From Bradysia coprophila (taxonomy: Eukaryota; Arthropoda; Insecta; Diptera; Sciaridae), in contig NW_023503608.1 of the NCBI RefSeq assembly GCF_014529535.1, positions 11,458,501 to 11,522,500 on the forward strand: a stretch of 64,000 bases of DNA, given 5' to 3'. The notes below the pieces were generated by a model that did no database searches, was not told the origin of the DNA, and was given only the letters and a program-made list of their open reading frames with translations. Both the position numbers and the translations under genes were made by a program. How positions within the stretch are numbered: position 1 is the first letter of the stretch; each line of letters starts with the position of its first letter. This document shows positions 11,242 through 23,464 of the stretch, in pieces.

Positions 11242-13355
11242 TTATTCCTTCCACGCCGACAAATCCATCGGTGGAAATTCAGTGCATTTAGTTGTCGGAT
11301 TCATTGCACTAGGTGTTAATGACCAGTACTTATTAGTTTCTTTCAAGCCCGAATTCGCACAGAAAAGATTTGGAATGGCATAGTTACGGACGGCATTGAT
11401 TTGAGCAGTAGTAAATGGATGCGGATTTTCGGGATGCGAGAAGTAATATATGTCGCCGCCCATGACGTTGTTATAATTCTCTCCAATTATACAACCGAAA
11501 GTAGGTCCAGCGAACGGATTAGCAACCGAAACGAAGGCTTCCAACAAACCGCCAACATAAAAATCGACGTCTTCATAAGACGCGTACATGCTCTTCAATA
11601 GATCGACGTTTGCCTTGTTGAAAATTTTGCCGAAATCGTCGAAGCTATTTATTTCTGGCTGTAACTTGCACTTTCTTCTTATTTCGACGAAGGACGGAAT
11701 TCCTTGGTCTCGTGCACGTTGAATATCCAGAGAAATAAGATCCAATCCGTAGCCTTTTGAATCCTTACCGATTCTGTTAATTATCTACGGAGAAATAATT
11801 TCGTCAAATGTCATTCAGTTTTCTTCTAAAAGTTACCTCATCCGCGTATTGTTCGTCATTCACATGCTGTTGGGCGGCACCTCTTAGTGCAGCATCGAAA
11901 TCATTTTCCAATATATCGATTTTTCCAATTGTGTCAGACTGTAAGTGTTTTGTTTCAGAACTGTTTTTATGTCGCAGAACCATGTGCTGTGGTATATAAT
12001 AGTGTCCGCCTCTGTACGTAAATGAAAATTCAGCGAATGTCGCTGCATTCCTTTTGTCGGAATAGCTTTCATTGACGACTTTGTTAAAGACTTTCTCGAT
12101 CGATTTTGCTGTAATCAAATTAAATTGAAAATTTGCAATGTTGATTCTCCGTGCTTCTTGGAAGAGAGTTTCATCGTCCCAACGTCTATTTAATTTTGCC
12201 AGTCCTGAAGCCAAATTATTATGATTTCGAGCGAACAGTGCTGGCCAAATGCTGGCAATTGGAGTGACAACGAATCGATCCATAGATGGCAGATATTTTC
12301 CATTGCAGTTAACCGGAAGCAAATTACCTTTTCCCATTCTCAACTTTCCACCCTTATAAAGTCTGATTGGTCGCATCTCCGAGTCGTTATTTCCATAAAT
12401 CAAAGACAAATCTAAATAAGCCGTAGCTCGGTTCAGTATTTGTCCAGGTTTAGCAACATTTGAATACGTTCCCAACTGTGATCTTACAACATTGAGACAG
12501 CCAATATTTTCGTGTTTGTAGAACGGATCCTCTTTCGATATTTCTATCGGAAAACAGGCAGAATTTGATAAGTCATTTGGTAATGCGTATTGACCATCTT
12601 TCGAACAGCATCTGATGTCAGCTTCTTTACAATGGGGGGTAGTCGGAACTTGGTAATGTAAATCATGAGTGGCAAATAAAATAATCAGAAGACCCATCAT
12701 ATTGTAAGTCACTTTCGGTGGGGGAGATCTTACAGCTTTCATCAACAGATCTCGAACGAGTAACCGAGCATTGGGTAAATCCGCTCCTGTTACACTTTTC
12801 TTAATTTTATAAACTCCATCTTCGTAATTGTGTGGTCCATATCGGGAGAATGGTGTGTCGGATGCTCCCCATTCTGGATTTTTCAAATTATTTCCACGGC
12901 CGTCGATCGAACGGTATTTGGGATGAGCTCTTATCATTGGTGATTTGGCCTTCATGCACTTATTCGCCAACGTTTCAAACTCTTGTAAGGTTATATTGTA
13001 TTCGCTTCTATAAATTTGTGCAGCGACCGTAAGTACTTTCGCATTTTTAACTTTCGTGTTCAAATCTGCGTTGCAAGAATCGACTGAGAACAAAAACGGA
13101 CTTTTCAGATACCCAATTCGTTCCAGAAAAATATCTTGCAGTGTTTCGGATCCAATCAAAGTTTTGGCTTTCAGCATAACTAATGAAAAATCCAGGCAGC
13201 TAAGGAAATGTGTTTTTTTTTACTGATTCTCAAATTATTTAAAGAGATAGTAGCATTTACCCCAATTTTTGGTTTAGTATATTCGAGCCATCAGAGAGGG
13301 ACAAGCTCAAAAGGAGCGATATTACTACCACTGATGTACTTTCCAATGTACCCAT
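11242..13355 (-). CDS. secreted animal haem peroxidase, copy 1 (three exons, about 666 aa)
   Basis: Exons: 13355-13261 (signal peptide; junction codon GG|C), 13199-11837 (1363 bp), 11784-11242. The N-terminus MGTLESTSVVVISLLLSLSL is a typical signal peptide. Family landmarks in order: IDGRGNNLKNPEWGASDTPFSR, the distal helix with ATHDLHYQVP (His at about residue 210), CFPIEISKEDPFY, LDLSLIYGN, an invariant Arg in MDRF, RNHNNLA, RWDDETLFQEARRI, the proximal haem-ligand region FTYRGGH (His about 431), and LDIQRARDQGIPSF. Such enzymes (chorion or Pxd type) use hydrogen peroxide to oxidise or cross-link extracellular substrates. Oddly, the usual distal G-Q-x-x-D-H-D motif reads I-L-x-x-T-H-D. The catalytic His and calcium-site Asp remain, but the Gln and the haem-ester Asp are replaced. 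The usual R-G-R-D-H is R-A-R-D-Q. It is a tandem duplicate of the gene at 13726-15989. Confidence 0.9.
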
Positions 13356-13679
13356 GTTGATGACTAACATTAAACTTATCGATATTTAGAAAATTTGCAA
13401 ATTTATAACCAACGGAAGAACAGCGTAGATCACGCTTTTGAATTTTAATTTCTATTTCGGGATGATTGAAAAATCGTGATCGTGAAATAGGTCGAATGTA
13501 AACTAAAAGGCATCATATCAACAGCAGTTTTGCAACCTTTTCGAAATGCAGCTATTGTGTTAAATTGTAAAATCTTCACCTCAAAACAATTGCAAACTCG
13601 CTAAGATCTTTTTCTGTCTCACTCAATGAGTGTAATGGAATCCAATTAAACATACACTTGAAAAAGGGTTTGTTTCACA

Positions 13680-13685
13680 TTTATT
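13680..13685 (-). terminator. candidate poly(A) signal AATAAA of peroxidase copy 2
   Basis: AATAAA on the minus strand (TTTATT on plus), about 40 bases after the stop codon at 13726. Confidence 0.55.
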
Positions 13686-13725
13686 GAACAGCATAGAAAA
13701 TTCGCAAAATTAATGACTGCATGGT

Positions 13726-15989
13726 TCAATCTTTCCAAGCCGACAAATCCATGGGCGGATAATCATCGCATTTGATTTTCGGATTGATTGCACCAGGCGT
13801 TAACGACCAGTATTTATAAGTTTCGTTCAAGTTCGAATTTGTGCAGAAAATATTCGAAACTCTATATTTACGGACAGCGTTGATTTGTGCTGTCGTAAAT
13901 GGATACGGATTATCGGGGTGCGTAAAAAAGTATATGTCGCCACCCATCACATTGTTATAATTCTCACCAATTACGCAACCGAAAGTTGGGCCTGCTAACG
14001 GATTTCCAATCGATGCGAAAGACTCCAACAAGCCACCGACGTAAAAATCGACGTCTTCAAAGGATTCGTACATTCTCTTTAATAGGTCGACGTTTGTTTT
14101 GTTCACAATTTTTCCGAAATCGTCAAAGCTATTTATTTCTGGCTTCAAATTGCATTTTCTTCTTATTTCCACAAAAGATGAGATTCCTTGATCTCGACCG
14201 CGTTGAATGTCCAAAGCAATTAAATCCATTCCATATCCCCTAGGATTCTTACCGATTCTATTAACTACCTAAAGTAAAACGGTATAGGAATATATTTGAG
14301 TCTGAGTTAAAAAAAATATTAAAAGACTATCGAAATACAATCTGAGTATGAATCTGATGTGAGAAGGGATTCCGATAGTTAAGGTGTCCACGCCGTTTCG
14401 ATAGTTTTGGTTTTCAATGTATTTCGCAATGATTTTTTAGAAGACTTACCTCGTCCGCATATTGTTCAACATTTAGATGCTGCTGGGTGGCCCCACTTAA
14501 CACAGCGTCAAAATCATTTTCCAATATATCGATTTTTCCAATTGTGTCAGACTGCAAGTATTTTGTTTCAGAATCGTTTTCATGTCGAAGAACCATATGC
14601 TGTGGTATGTAATAGTGTCCGGCTCTGTATGTAAATGAAAATTCTGCGCAGGTGGCTGCATTCCTTTCTTCGGAGTAACTTTCATTAACAACTTTGTTAA
14701 ACACCTTTTCGATGTTCTTTGCTGTAATCAAATTGAATTGAAAATTTGCAATGTTGATCCTCCGTGCTTCTTGGAAGACAGTTTCGTTGTCCCAATGTTT
14801 ATTTAATTTTGCCAGTCGTTCAGCCAAATTGTTATGATTTCGAGCGAACAATGCTGGCCAAATACTCCCAATCGGAGTGACAACGAATCGATCCATAGAT
14901 GGCAGATATTTGCCTTTAGAGTCAACCGGAAGCAAATTACCTTTTCCCATTCTCAATTTTCCACCCTCATAAAGTCTGATTGGTCGCAGCTCTGAGGCAT
15001 GATTTCCATAAATTAAGGACAGATCTAAATAAGCCGTAGCTCGGTTCAATATTTGTCCCGGCTTAGCATCATTTGAATATGTTCCCAATTGTGATCTTAC
15101 AACATTGAGACACCCAATATTCTCGTGCTTGTAGAACGGATCTTCTTTTGATATTTCTATCGGAAAACAGGCAGAATTTGATAACTCATTTGGTAATGCG
15201 TATTGACCATCTTTCGAGCAGCATCTGATGTCAGCGTCTTTACAGTGGGTGGTAGTCGGAACTTGGTAGTGTAAATCGTGAGTGGCAAATAAAATAATTA
15301 AGAGAGCCATCATATTATAAGTCACTTTCGGTGGGGGAGATCTTACGGCTTTCATCAACAGATCTTGAACGAGTAAACGAGCATTGGGTAGATCCGCTCC
15401 TGTCACACTTTTCTTAATTTTATAAATTCCATCTTCATAATTGGGTGGTCCATATCGAGAGAATGGGGTATCGGATGCTCCCCATTCTGGATTTTTCAAA
15501 TTGTTTCCACGTCCATCGATCGAACGGTATTTTTGGTGAGCGCTTATCTTTCGTGTTTTGGCTTTTGTGCAATTAATCGCTGAAGTTTCAAACTCCTGTA
15601 AGCTTACGTTGTAATCGCTTCGGTAAATTTGTGCAGCGATCGTGTTTACTTTTGCATTTTTAACTTTCGTGTTCAAATCTGTGTTGCAGGAATCGGCTGA
15701 GAACAAAAATGGACGTTTCAGAAACCCAATTTGTTCCAGAAGCTCAGAATAGTTTGTTTCAGATTCAACCAAACTTTTGGCTTTCCTCATAATTCTTGAC
15801 AATTCTGGGCAGCTATTAAAAAATATGAAAAGTGATTTCAGAAGCAAAAACTCAAAAATATTTGCAAATTCAATGTTAAAGAAATGTCCATCCATACCCA
15901 ATTTTTGAGTTCATCTGATTCGAGTCTTCGAAAGACGAAATCAAAACGAACGAAAACACCAAGAACGCTGTACATTTTGAAATACCCAT
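13726..15989 (-). CDS. secreted animal haem peroxidase, copy 2 (three exons, about 665 aa)
   Basis: Exons: 15989-15898 (signal peptide MGISKCTAFLVFSFVLISSF, donor GG|GTATGG), 15812-14450 (1363 bp), 14268-13726 (543 bp). Exon lengths 2 and 3 and all phases equal those of copy 1, so the two arose by tandem duplication. An open frame runs upstream of exon 2 through the intron, but the signal-peptide exon with matching phase is the better start. The landmarks are the same: ATHDLHYQVP at the distal site, FTYRAGHYYIP with the proximal His, and LDIQRGRDQGISSF. The distal Gln and haem-ester Asp are replaced (I-L-F-A-T-H-D), and Gln follows R-G-R-D where His is usual. Whether it is an active peroxidase is open. 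Duplicate retention with intact frames suggests both proteins are made. An AATAAA lies just downstream. Confidence 0.9.
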
Positions 15990-17230
15990 GCTGGCGTTTA
16001 AAACTAAACTGCTCGCAAAATGTACAGTTTCCGGCTTTATCAGTTTTAATGGAAGGTTTATTAACTGGGACCAATTAAAATCGTATTTTTATTTTGAGGA
16101 ATTTTATTATTTTTTTGCGCATAATATTTAAATGCGATGATGTGCGTCGAAACGGCGGCCAGATAGTGTTATTCGTAAAAAAAATCGTATCATTTAGTCG
16201 ATTTTTTCCCCACACAAACTGGTCGATGCCCTCTCGACTTGGAACTGCCCTCTTATTACCTCAAATGAAACAATGAAGAAAATCAGATAAAAACCCGTAA
16301 AATTTATGAGTTCGAGAGAAGACGATAGAACATCAGGAAGTGACCACCAATCGTATGTATATTGTGTAGGTAGTTATCACCATTTATGATTCTTCTGCTT
16401 TTTTGTAGCTAGTATACAATTATAAGCCCTTGTTGGTCAGAAAAATGTAATAATATATGTGTTAGAGGAAACGTGGTAAGTCTGGCTTATACTGTTCATC
16501 TAGGTAAGAAAAGACCCGCCCCGCCAAGCAGCATTCAAAGGCACTGATTGCTTTATTAAAAAAAAACTTCATTTCATGGCTGCAAAGTTTTGGATTTTTC
16601 CGGGTATTTTTTTAGGATTTTAAAGATTTGCAAGGGACAACTTGCAGGAAATACTCGATTTTAATTTTTTTTCATTGAATCTCTTTTCCAGTCGGATTTT
16701 CCAGTCTCCAGAAAAAACATTTATACAAATTGTTGTGTGATTGGGCACGAGACAAGGAAAAAAAATTAACAACGTAAAGCGATGGTAAATTTCTGTTAAG
16801 ATATGTAAATTTTATTCGTTAAAAATTGATACCGCCTTTCGACCGATGAATTTCATACCGCCTGACTTGTTTATTTTTAATTATTAAAATTGTTTAGAAT
16901 GACATCGAATTGTGAAGAATATACATTTTAAACAACAATGTATCAATATGAACGCTACAAATAATTAAAAAAAATGCTTTAATTGTGTAAAGAATAAGAT
17001 TCTATCAATGTGACCCACCATTTTTTGAACTTAAATATTTCAGTATTCAATTGTTCACCGCGATCAAGTTTAATTTAATTTATAGTTTGAGTCTCGTTTG
17101 AGGTATTGCAAAATGAGCCAGCACCGTTTTTTTAGGTTTTCTATTTTTAGTCGATGCAACTCTTTATTTTGAACAAAAAATTGTTCTACAAAGTATCCTC
17201 AAAGTCTAGTCCTTCAAAATAAAAATTTAG
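15990..17230. other. intergenic between peroxidase copy 2 and the desaturase relic
   Basis: AT-rich. It contains the upstream region of peroxidase copy 2. No coding exon with both splice signals was found; short frames such as 16094-16276 (plus) are not protein-like. Confidence 0.35.
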
Positions 17231-17328
17231 GATAAATTTCCGCTGAATGAATAATGTCCGCTTTCTTGTGGTGGTACATCCACATCGTCCTTATGGCCGT
17301 CCTCATGGCCGCACGATTAAAAATGTAA
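17231..17328 (-). pseudogene. decayed exon fragment of a third cytochrome-b5 desaturase
   Basis: Read on the minus strand, this aligns with the end of exon 3 of the two intact desaturases. ATTTTTAATCG..AGGACGATGTGGATG parallels ATTTTTACTCG..AGGACGAAGTGGATG. It continues into codons for QESGHYSFSGN, where the intact genes encode HESGHHSFSGN. Two of the three metal-binding histidines are lost, and a roughly 12-base insertion is present. It lies about 450 bp downstream of the intact copy 1, as expected for a dead tandem copy. No other exon of it could be found. Confidence 0.65.
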
Positions 17329-17775
17329 ACCAGTTTCATTTTCATAGTTTACGAATGATCAGCCTAAAGATCTACAGATCACAATAACAAAGTGTCATTG
17401 GAAAGACAATCACAAAATGTTCATTACCAAATTGGTATAGGCTCCATCAGAAAGCATTCTGTCACGAGCTAGGAACTTAGAACTCAGAGAAAATAAAGGC
17501 TTCGTAATGAAAGGAAAATATATACAGCCAAGAAGATTGGAAGCTTCCTTAGATCATCTAAATGCGAAGAATCAACCAAAGATTACTTATGTAATAATCT
17601 CTTTTGATAACAAACGTTCACATCTGCACCTATGTTCCTTTTCCTTCAGTCAGCTCCAGATTTTTCAAGTTATCTTCTTACATCAATTTAGTAGAGAGCT
17701 TCATACGAATCATCGATCCATTTAATGAAATTACAATTTCTTAAATTCAGCACAATAAACAATTCAATGCCGAAA
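17329..17775. other. flank between the desaturase relic and desaturase copy 1
   Basis: No supported gene. A 72-codon plus-strand frame (17507-17725) has no recognisable domain. The upper part should hold the 3' UTR of the minus-strand desaturase. Confidence 0.35.
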
Positions 17776-19221
17776 CTATAAATGTTTCAATTCTTTGGCA
17801 ACATCGGATAGATTTTTGAAAGTTTTCTGCAAGGCTTCCGAATAAGAATGAACCACATATGGAATGTTATGCTTGTCAGCCAGAGCTTTCACACGATCTT
17901 TAATTAGTGGATGACGAAATTGAGGCATCGTCGGGAAAAGATGATGTTCGATTTGATAGTTGAGATAACCCATCCACCAGTCACACCACGGTCTCTGTTC
18001 AACGTCGGCAGTGTGAATCAATGAGTATTCTACCCAGTGAGTTGGTTCTGTTGTTACCGGTAAAAAGGTGTGATTCAGCGCGAAGTTAACGAATAAGTAG
18101 ACTGACATAACCCAAGTCGAAGCTAACCAGGGCCAGAAACCAATTTGATACGCAAGCACATAATGTGCCATCATTGAGCCCATTTGCAGATAGTATTTGT
18201 GTCTCAGAACGAATCTTGGATGTAAATATAGCTTCCATAATAACGTTCCGATGCATGTATCCATCAACGCAAACAGCAAAACCTTTGAAAAAGGGGAGAT
18301 GACAATAAATAAGACATTCGCTGACGTCCTATTCATTCATTCATACCTGGTTCTGAACCATGAATCCTTTGCCAGCTTTCGGATTTTTAACTACTTTTGA
18401 GTTGTAAGCTAAAAGAGGCATTGTTTCCAAGTCGACATCGTAGTGTAATCTTTGCGGCATGGCATGATGACGGTTGTGGCCACGAGTCCACCAAGTCGAA
18501 GATAGACCTAATCCAATTCCTAAGCACGACGTTCCAATTTTTACTTAGAGTCATTAGTTCTTGGGGTTGTAAATATTACCAAAAATGATAGCATGGAAGA
18601 ACCGGTCAAATTTTGGATTTCCACTAAAGGAATGATGGCCACTTTCATGTTGTATCCATCCACTTCGTCCTTGCATGAGTCCGAGTAAAAATATTCCGAC
18701 GAATCTAACTGGCATGTGATGAGACTGAAGTAAAACATATCCAACAGCCGTCATCAGAAATAGTTCTGCCATTCGTAAAATGTTGTGAACGTAAGATGGC
18801 TTGAAGTAACCTTCCTTTTCAAGTTGTAAGTACAGTTTCGTGAAATCTTCCGATAGAGCACGGTTCTTTTTTAGCACTGCTACATCTAATTGAACTGATC
18901 ATAGAAAATAGTGTCACTCGTAAAGATGCCTACGTAAAAATGTTAGAATAGCTTATACTTTCACCATCTGGAGCCGGTCGCTTTTTCATGGAGCTCATGA
19001 TAGATCTTACTCGTCCTGTAGATCGATGATGAAATTGCTGTATGGCATGGGTTGAATCTTCACCGGATTTAGTATAATATTCGATGATACTTCCTCCTTG
19101 CAAAATCAAAGAGCATGCGAAATTAAGCAAAGCAAACAACTGAGATATTACCTGGATGCCTCTTAACAAAATCAGTTACATCGTAAAAATAACCATCAAA
19201 TAGAATCTCTTTCCTGTCCAT
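17776..19221 (-). CDS. cytochrome b5-fused fatty acid desaturase-like protein, copy 1 (five exons, about 400 aa)
   Basis: Exons: 19221-19152, 19096-18959, 18894-18580, 18519-18347, 18282-17776; junction phases 1, 1, 1, 0. The N-terminal cytochrome b5 domain holds the haem motif HPGG (split by intron 1) and a second His region HAIQQFHHRST. The membrane desaturase domain carries the three histidine boxes: HESGHH, HNRHH and QIEHH (QIEHHLFPTMPQ). Hydrophobic spans lie between. The architecture is that of front-end desaturases and of insect cytochrome-b5-related protein. The enzyme would sit in the ER membrane, passing electrons from the fused b5 to a di-iron centre; the acyl or sphingoid substrate is unknown. 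The start at MDRKEIL is the first ATG after an in-frame stop. A TTTAG acceptor just upstream leaves room for another 5' exon. Copy 2 lies at 21940-23464. Confidence 0.9.
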
Positions 19222-21456
19222 ATTGCGATCAGCAGTTATCGAAATTTTCGATTTCTAAACAATTTCAATCGACTTTATTCTGTGACAAATTTACAGTAAA
19301 GCAATTAACACACAATTATTAATAACCGATATTAATTCGTTCAACTTAATTCAATTTAATTTAAATGTTTTTTGCCTGTTAAAGGGCATTTACAGAACGC
19401 AGGGTGTGTCTAGGGAGATAAATAGTACATTACTATCCCATGCAAAATTTTGTTTTGTTGATTTCGTGTTTTATTAAGTGAAATACCTCACGTTTCTGCA
19501 GGAAAATTTCGACTTCGGCTGAGGATACAGCTTGCAGGTGTGCCCATCGAAGTTAACATATTTTCTGCAGATACGTACGTAATGTATTATTATTTAGAAC
19601 TTTTAGAAGACATGATAGGTTGGTAGAAAATTATGTACGATCTTTAGGAGGAGAGTGTCTGCCGAAGAAGCGCACAACGTCGACGTCATACATAATAATC
19701 GAAATTCTCTCCATAAATACATTTTGAGGTACGTAAGCAAGTTCGAACTGACATGATAACAGTAGGTAATTTAAGTCACAATATGATATGACCTGCATAA
19801 AGTTTTCTGGCTGGCCTGACCCGGTAGGATGTCTTGTTTGTGACAGGTCATGTTCAACTAAAGTTAGCCGATCTAATTGCTTTACGTCGCCAATAAACGT
19901 TCTTTAAGTGCACTACCTGAATAAACTATAGCTCGCTCGCATAAATATTCGTTTTCTTTTTTTTATAAAATAATGGATTATTATAAGTATATTATAAGTA
20001 AATGAATAGATGTGCGTCGTAACTGTCGCGGATATTCTGCACGACTTTGTAACAGTAAATTGAAGAAGAATAGAAAAAAGATGCTCACGCAATTATTCAC
20101 TTAATTTGTATACAATCAATGAAGAGTAATAGAATTAGAACTATAGGTTTCATCCGGAAGGATTTACTAAATAATTTACAGAATATTCCGCCATGGTATT
20201 ACGAGCTAAGAATTAAGAAAATGAAAAATGTGTTTTCTTTTACCGACAGTACAATGGACGTCAGATTGAGGCATGGATTTGCTTCAGCTGTTTTTAAGCT
20301 GATACACTCATATAAATAAAAGTGCTTGTACGTTTATGCGGATGAAATAGTTGTGTATAAAGACGTATGATCAGAATAATCGAGTTTTTTTCTTTTACGT
20401 ATGATCAGGTTTTTTTCGAATGTGGATCATCTGAAAAACATCTGAAGCAAATGCAAGTCTAAATTTCACTGACGTCCACTTTAGCTCGTATAACGGTTCA
20501 ACAGTATAAAATCAATCAGCGGAAAAGTCTGTATAGCATATATTTAATATATATTAATTAAATAATATTTTAATATTGAATTCTACGTAAAATTCTACGT
20601 GAAAAACTCCCACATAAATTTTCTGTATAGAGACAAAAAAAAGTTTGGGTGATCTGAATATCAGATTCTGAAAGAGGCGAATTAATTAATAATCCTATTC
20701 CCAGAACCGTTTGTATTCATCGACGCACATTGATGCAAATATTTTTATATAATTAAAGCAAATTAACGTCAAACAGAATTAAAATAAGCATTGATGCGCT
20801 TGCAACCTACCTGGCATTTAAAAATTTTTAATATTCGTTTTCAGTCATTATATTTATTTATTATAAATACAAATTCAGTTAACTACAAGAGTCGAGAAAA
20901 GAATTCATTGACGAATGTAATTTTACAGTCGACAATCTAATTCATCGAATTTTGACCAAGTTATTGATTGATTTTCATCGATGGATGTTAAGTTTTGTCA
21001 AACAAAAAATTAGCCAAAGAATTTTCGTGGTAGAAACGATGACCTTCAACAATACTGTCAAAAAGCGACGCTGAGTAAAAAACTTATCTACTTGCTCGTG
21101 AAGTGCATTTCAACTAAAATTTGTCTGCGAAAAGTTAAAGAAATCGGTTTAAGCATTACAACTATATCAGATATTATATCACAAGAACTAGTTCCCATCC
21201 TAAAACACGTCCAGAATATAACCAACGTAGTAGCACAAGCTCATTATTATGGAATCTATAATTAAGAGACCTGAGTTTCAGATTCAAGTGTGTCCTTGAC
21301 TCTTATCGGTTCGGTATGTCCTGAGATGCCACCAAGAACAAATCTGATGTCTCCAATTTTTTTTATCTCTAGAAAAATTACTATTCCTCCCAGCAACAGT
21401 CGTTAGATAAGCAAATAAAACTTCGCACATACCAATTTTGCTTAACCTGAGACGAA
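19222..21456. other. intergenic between the two desaturase genes
   Basis: About 2.2 kb, AT-rich, without a supported gene. A 66-codon plus-strand frame at 20119-20319 looks moderately protein-like but matches nothing I know and has no splice or poly(A) support. Confidence 0.35.
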
Positions 21457-21627
21457 AAGCTCAAGGGCGATTTGTACATCAAGTTATACTTGCTGCTTGA
21501 TGTCGATGACTTGATCTTAAACACCAACGCTTTTAAAGTGATTCCAGAGAATCCAATACAACAATGCATCGGGATTGACGTTAGACATGTGGTCCCTGGT
21601 GTAGTTCTTTCAGTGCAATTACTCTAG
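21457..21627 (+). pseudogene. decayed Ty1/copia-like reverse transcriptase fragment
   Basis: An open plus-strand frame of 56 codons contains GDLYIKLYLLLDVDDLIL, resembling the copia-type catalytic block (L-Y-V-D-D-L-I/L). After an apparent internal deletion comes IGIDVRHVVPGVVLSVQ, resembling the later G-I-x-V..G-x-I-x-L-S-Q block. Weaker similarity may continue just upstream, interrupted by stops. It is a dead retrotransposon scrap with no LTRs visible. Confidence 0.45.
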
Positions 21628-21898
21628 TCGTAACACGACGGCAGCGGAACTAGTCACCTTTTTATGTGTGTGGATTCTGGTAAAAAATATTTTTAGGCGA
21701 AGACGACCCCTAAGGCAAGTTGAAGCCCGTTTCTAGATTCTTTTCCATCGATAGTTTATTGTACATTTCGGCAAAATTTATGATACATTTGTGCCAGCTC
21801 GCATTCTTTTCTTACTGTAGCATCGGATACCAATTTAGTAGAGCGTAGAGCCCCATGTAAAATCCTAAACTAGTTCATTTAACAAAATTAGTTTTTTT

Positions 21899-21904
21899 TT
21901 TATT
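21899..21904 (-). terminator. candidate poly(A) signal AATAAA of desaturase copy 2
   Basis: AATAAA on the minus strand, about 36 bases after the stop codon at 21940. Confidence 0.55.
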
Positions 21905-21939
21905 TAAAACAATAATTCAGTAAATATTCGACGCCGAAA

Positions 21940-23464
21940 CTATAAATGTTTCAATTCTTTGGCAACTTCGGATAGATTTTTAAATGTTTTCTGCACTGCT
22001 TCCGCATAAGAATGAACCACGTACGGAATATTATGCTTTTCCGCCAGAGCTTTCACTCTGTCCTTAATTAGTGGATGACGGAATTGAGGCATTGTCGGAA
22101 AGAGATGATGCTCGATCTGGTAGTTGAGATAACCCATCCACCAGTTACACCACGGTCTTTGTTCAACATCAGCAGTGTGAATCAATGAATATTCCACCCA
22201 ATGAGTGGGCTCTGTCGTAACTGGTAAAAAGCTGTGTGACAATGCGAAATTTGCGAACAAGTAGACGGACATGACCCAAGTGGAAATCAACCAAGGCCAA
22301 AAACCGATTTGATAAGCAAGGACATAGTGTCCCATCATTGAAACCATTTGTAAGTAAAACTTGTGCTTCAACACGAATCTGGGATGAATGTAGATCTGCC
22401 ATATTAACGTGCCCAGCAATGTGTCGATCAGCAAGAACAAGAAGGCCTTGAGAGAGCATGCAATTAAATACCGACGTTTTATATGCAGGACGTAATCATC
22501 CTTACCTGATTTTGTATCATAAATCCTTTGCCAGTTTTGGCATTCTTCACAACTTTTGCATTATACGCTAGAAGTGGCAATGTGTCCAGATCAACATCAT
22601 GGTTTAATCGTTGGGGCATGGCATGGTGACGATTGTGTCCGCGTGACCACCAAGTTGATGAAAGACCCAGTCCGATTCCTACAAAAAAATATTGGATTTA
22701 GCGACGCCAGTAACATTTGTTTGTCGGCATAGATCGATCGATTTGCCATTACTTACCAAATATGACGGCATGAAAAAATCGATCGAAATTTGGATTTCCA
22801 CTGACCGAGTGGTGACCGCTTTCGTGTTGTATCCATCCACTCCGGCCTTGTACCAAGCCAATCAAAACGATTCCCATCAATTTGGCACCACTATTTTGCC
22901 ACTGTAGCAGGCTATAGCCTAGTGCAGCGATCACAAACAGTTCAGCCATTCGTAAAATATTGTGTACATACGATGGTTTGAAAAGACCTTCCCGCTCTAA
23001 CTCTAAATACAACTTGGTAAAATCTTCTGACAAAGCTTGATTCTTTTTCCGCACACCATCATCCGATTGAACTGAAAATTAAAAAAAAAAATTTTTTTGC
23101 TCACTTCACTTCAGACAGTCTTATCTGTTGTGTACTATAATTACTTTCATTATCGGACGCCGGTCGCCTTCTCAATGAGCTCATGATGGCTTTCACTCGC
23201 TTAGTTGATCGCTGATGAAATTGCTGTATGGCATGTGTCGCATCTTCGCCGGTTTTTGTATAATATTCGATGATGCTTCCTCCTACGGAAATGCCGTTGA
23301 ATAAAATTTTTCGTTACTAATTTTCCAAGAACATTACCTGGATGCCTCTTGACAAAATCAGTCACATCATAAAAATAACCGTCTAACAGCACCTCTTTTC
23401 TTCCTGTGATCGGTCCAGAACTTTCTGTTTCAGCGTCGATAGTGTTAGTCTTGTCGCTTTCCAT
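21940..23464 (-). CDS. cytochrome b5-fused fatty acid desaturase-like protein, copy 2 (five exons, about 419 aa)
   Basis: Exons: 23464-23338, 23282-23145, 23071-22757, 22678-22506, 22446-21940. The last four exons are 138, 315, 173 and 507 bp, exactly as in copy 1, with identical phases. The first exon is longer and adds an acidic, hydrophilic leader beginning MESDKTNT before the b5 domain. HPGG, HESGHH, HNRHH and QIEHH are all present, so both the haem and di-iron sites look intact. The C-terminal third is nearly the same as in copy 1, while the region between histidine boxes 2 and 3 and the N-terminus differ most. Its function should be close to that of copy 1. Divergence at the N-terminus could reflect different localisation or partners. 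AATAAA follows the stop. Confidence 0.92.

Noticed and set aside
15812-15901. In-frame upstream extension of peroxidase copy 2 beginning at a GTG/ATG near 15898
   Set aside because: It reads through the intron. The alternative exon 15989-15898 supplies a signal peptide, has a good donor with matching phase and parallels copy 1.
20119-20319. 66-codon plus-strand frame between the desaturases
   Set aside because: Codon choice is acceptable, but there is no family, no splice partner and no poly(A) signal nearby.
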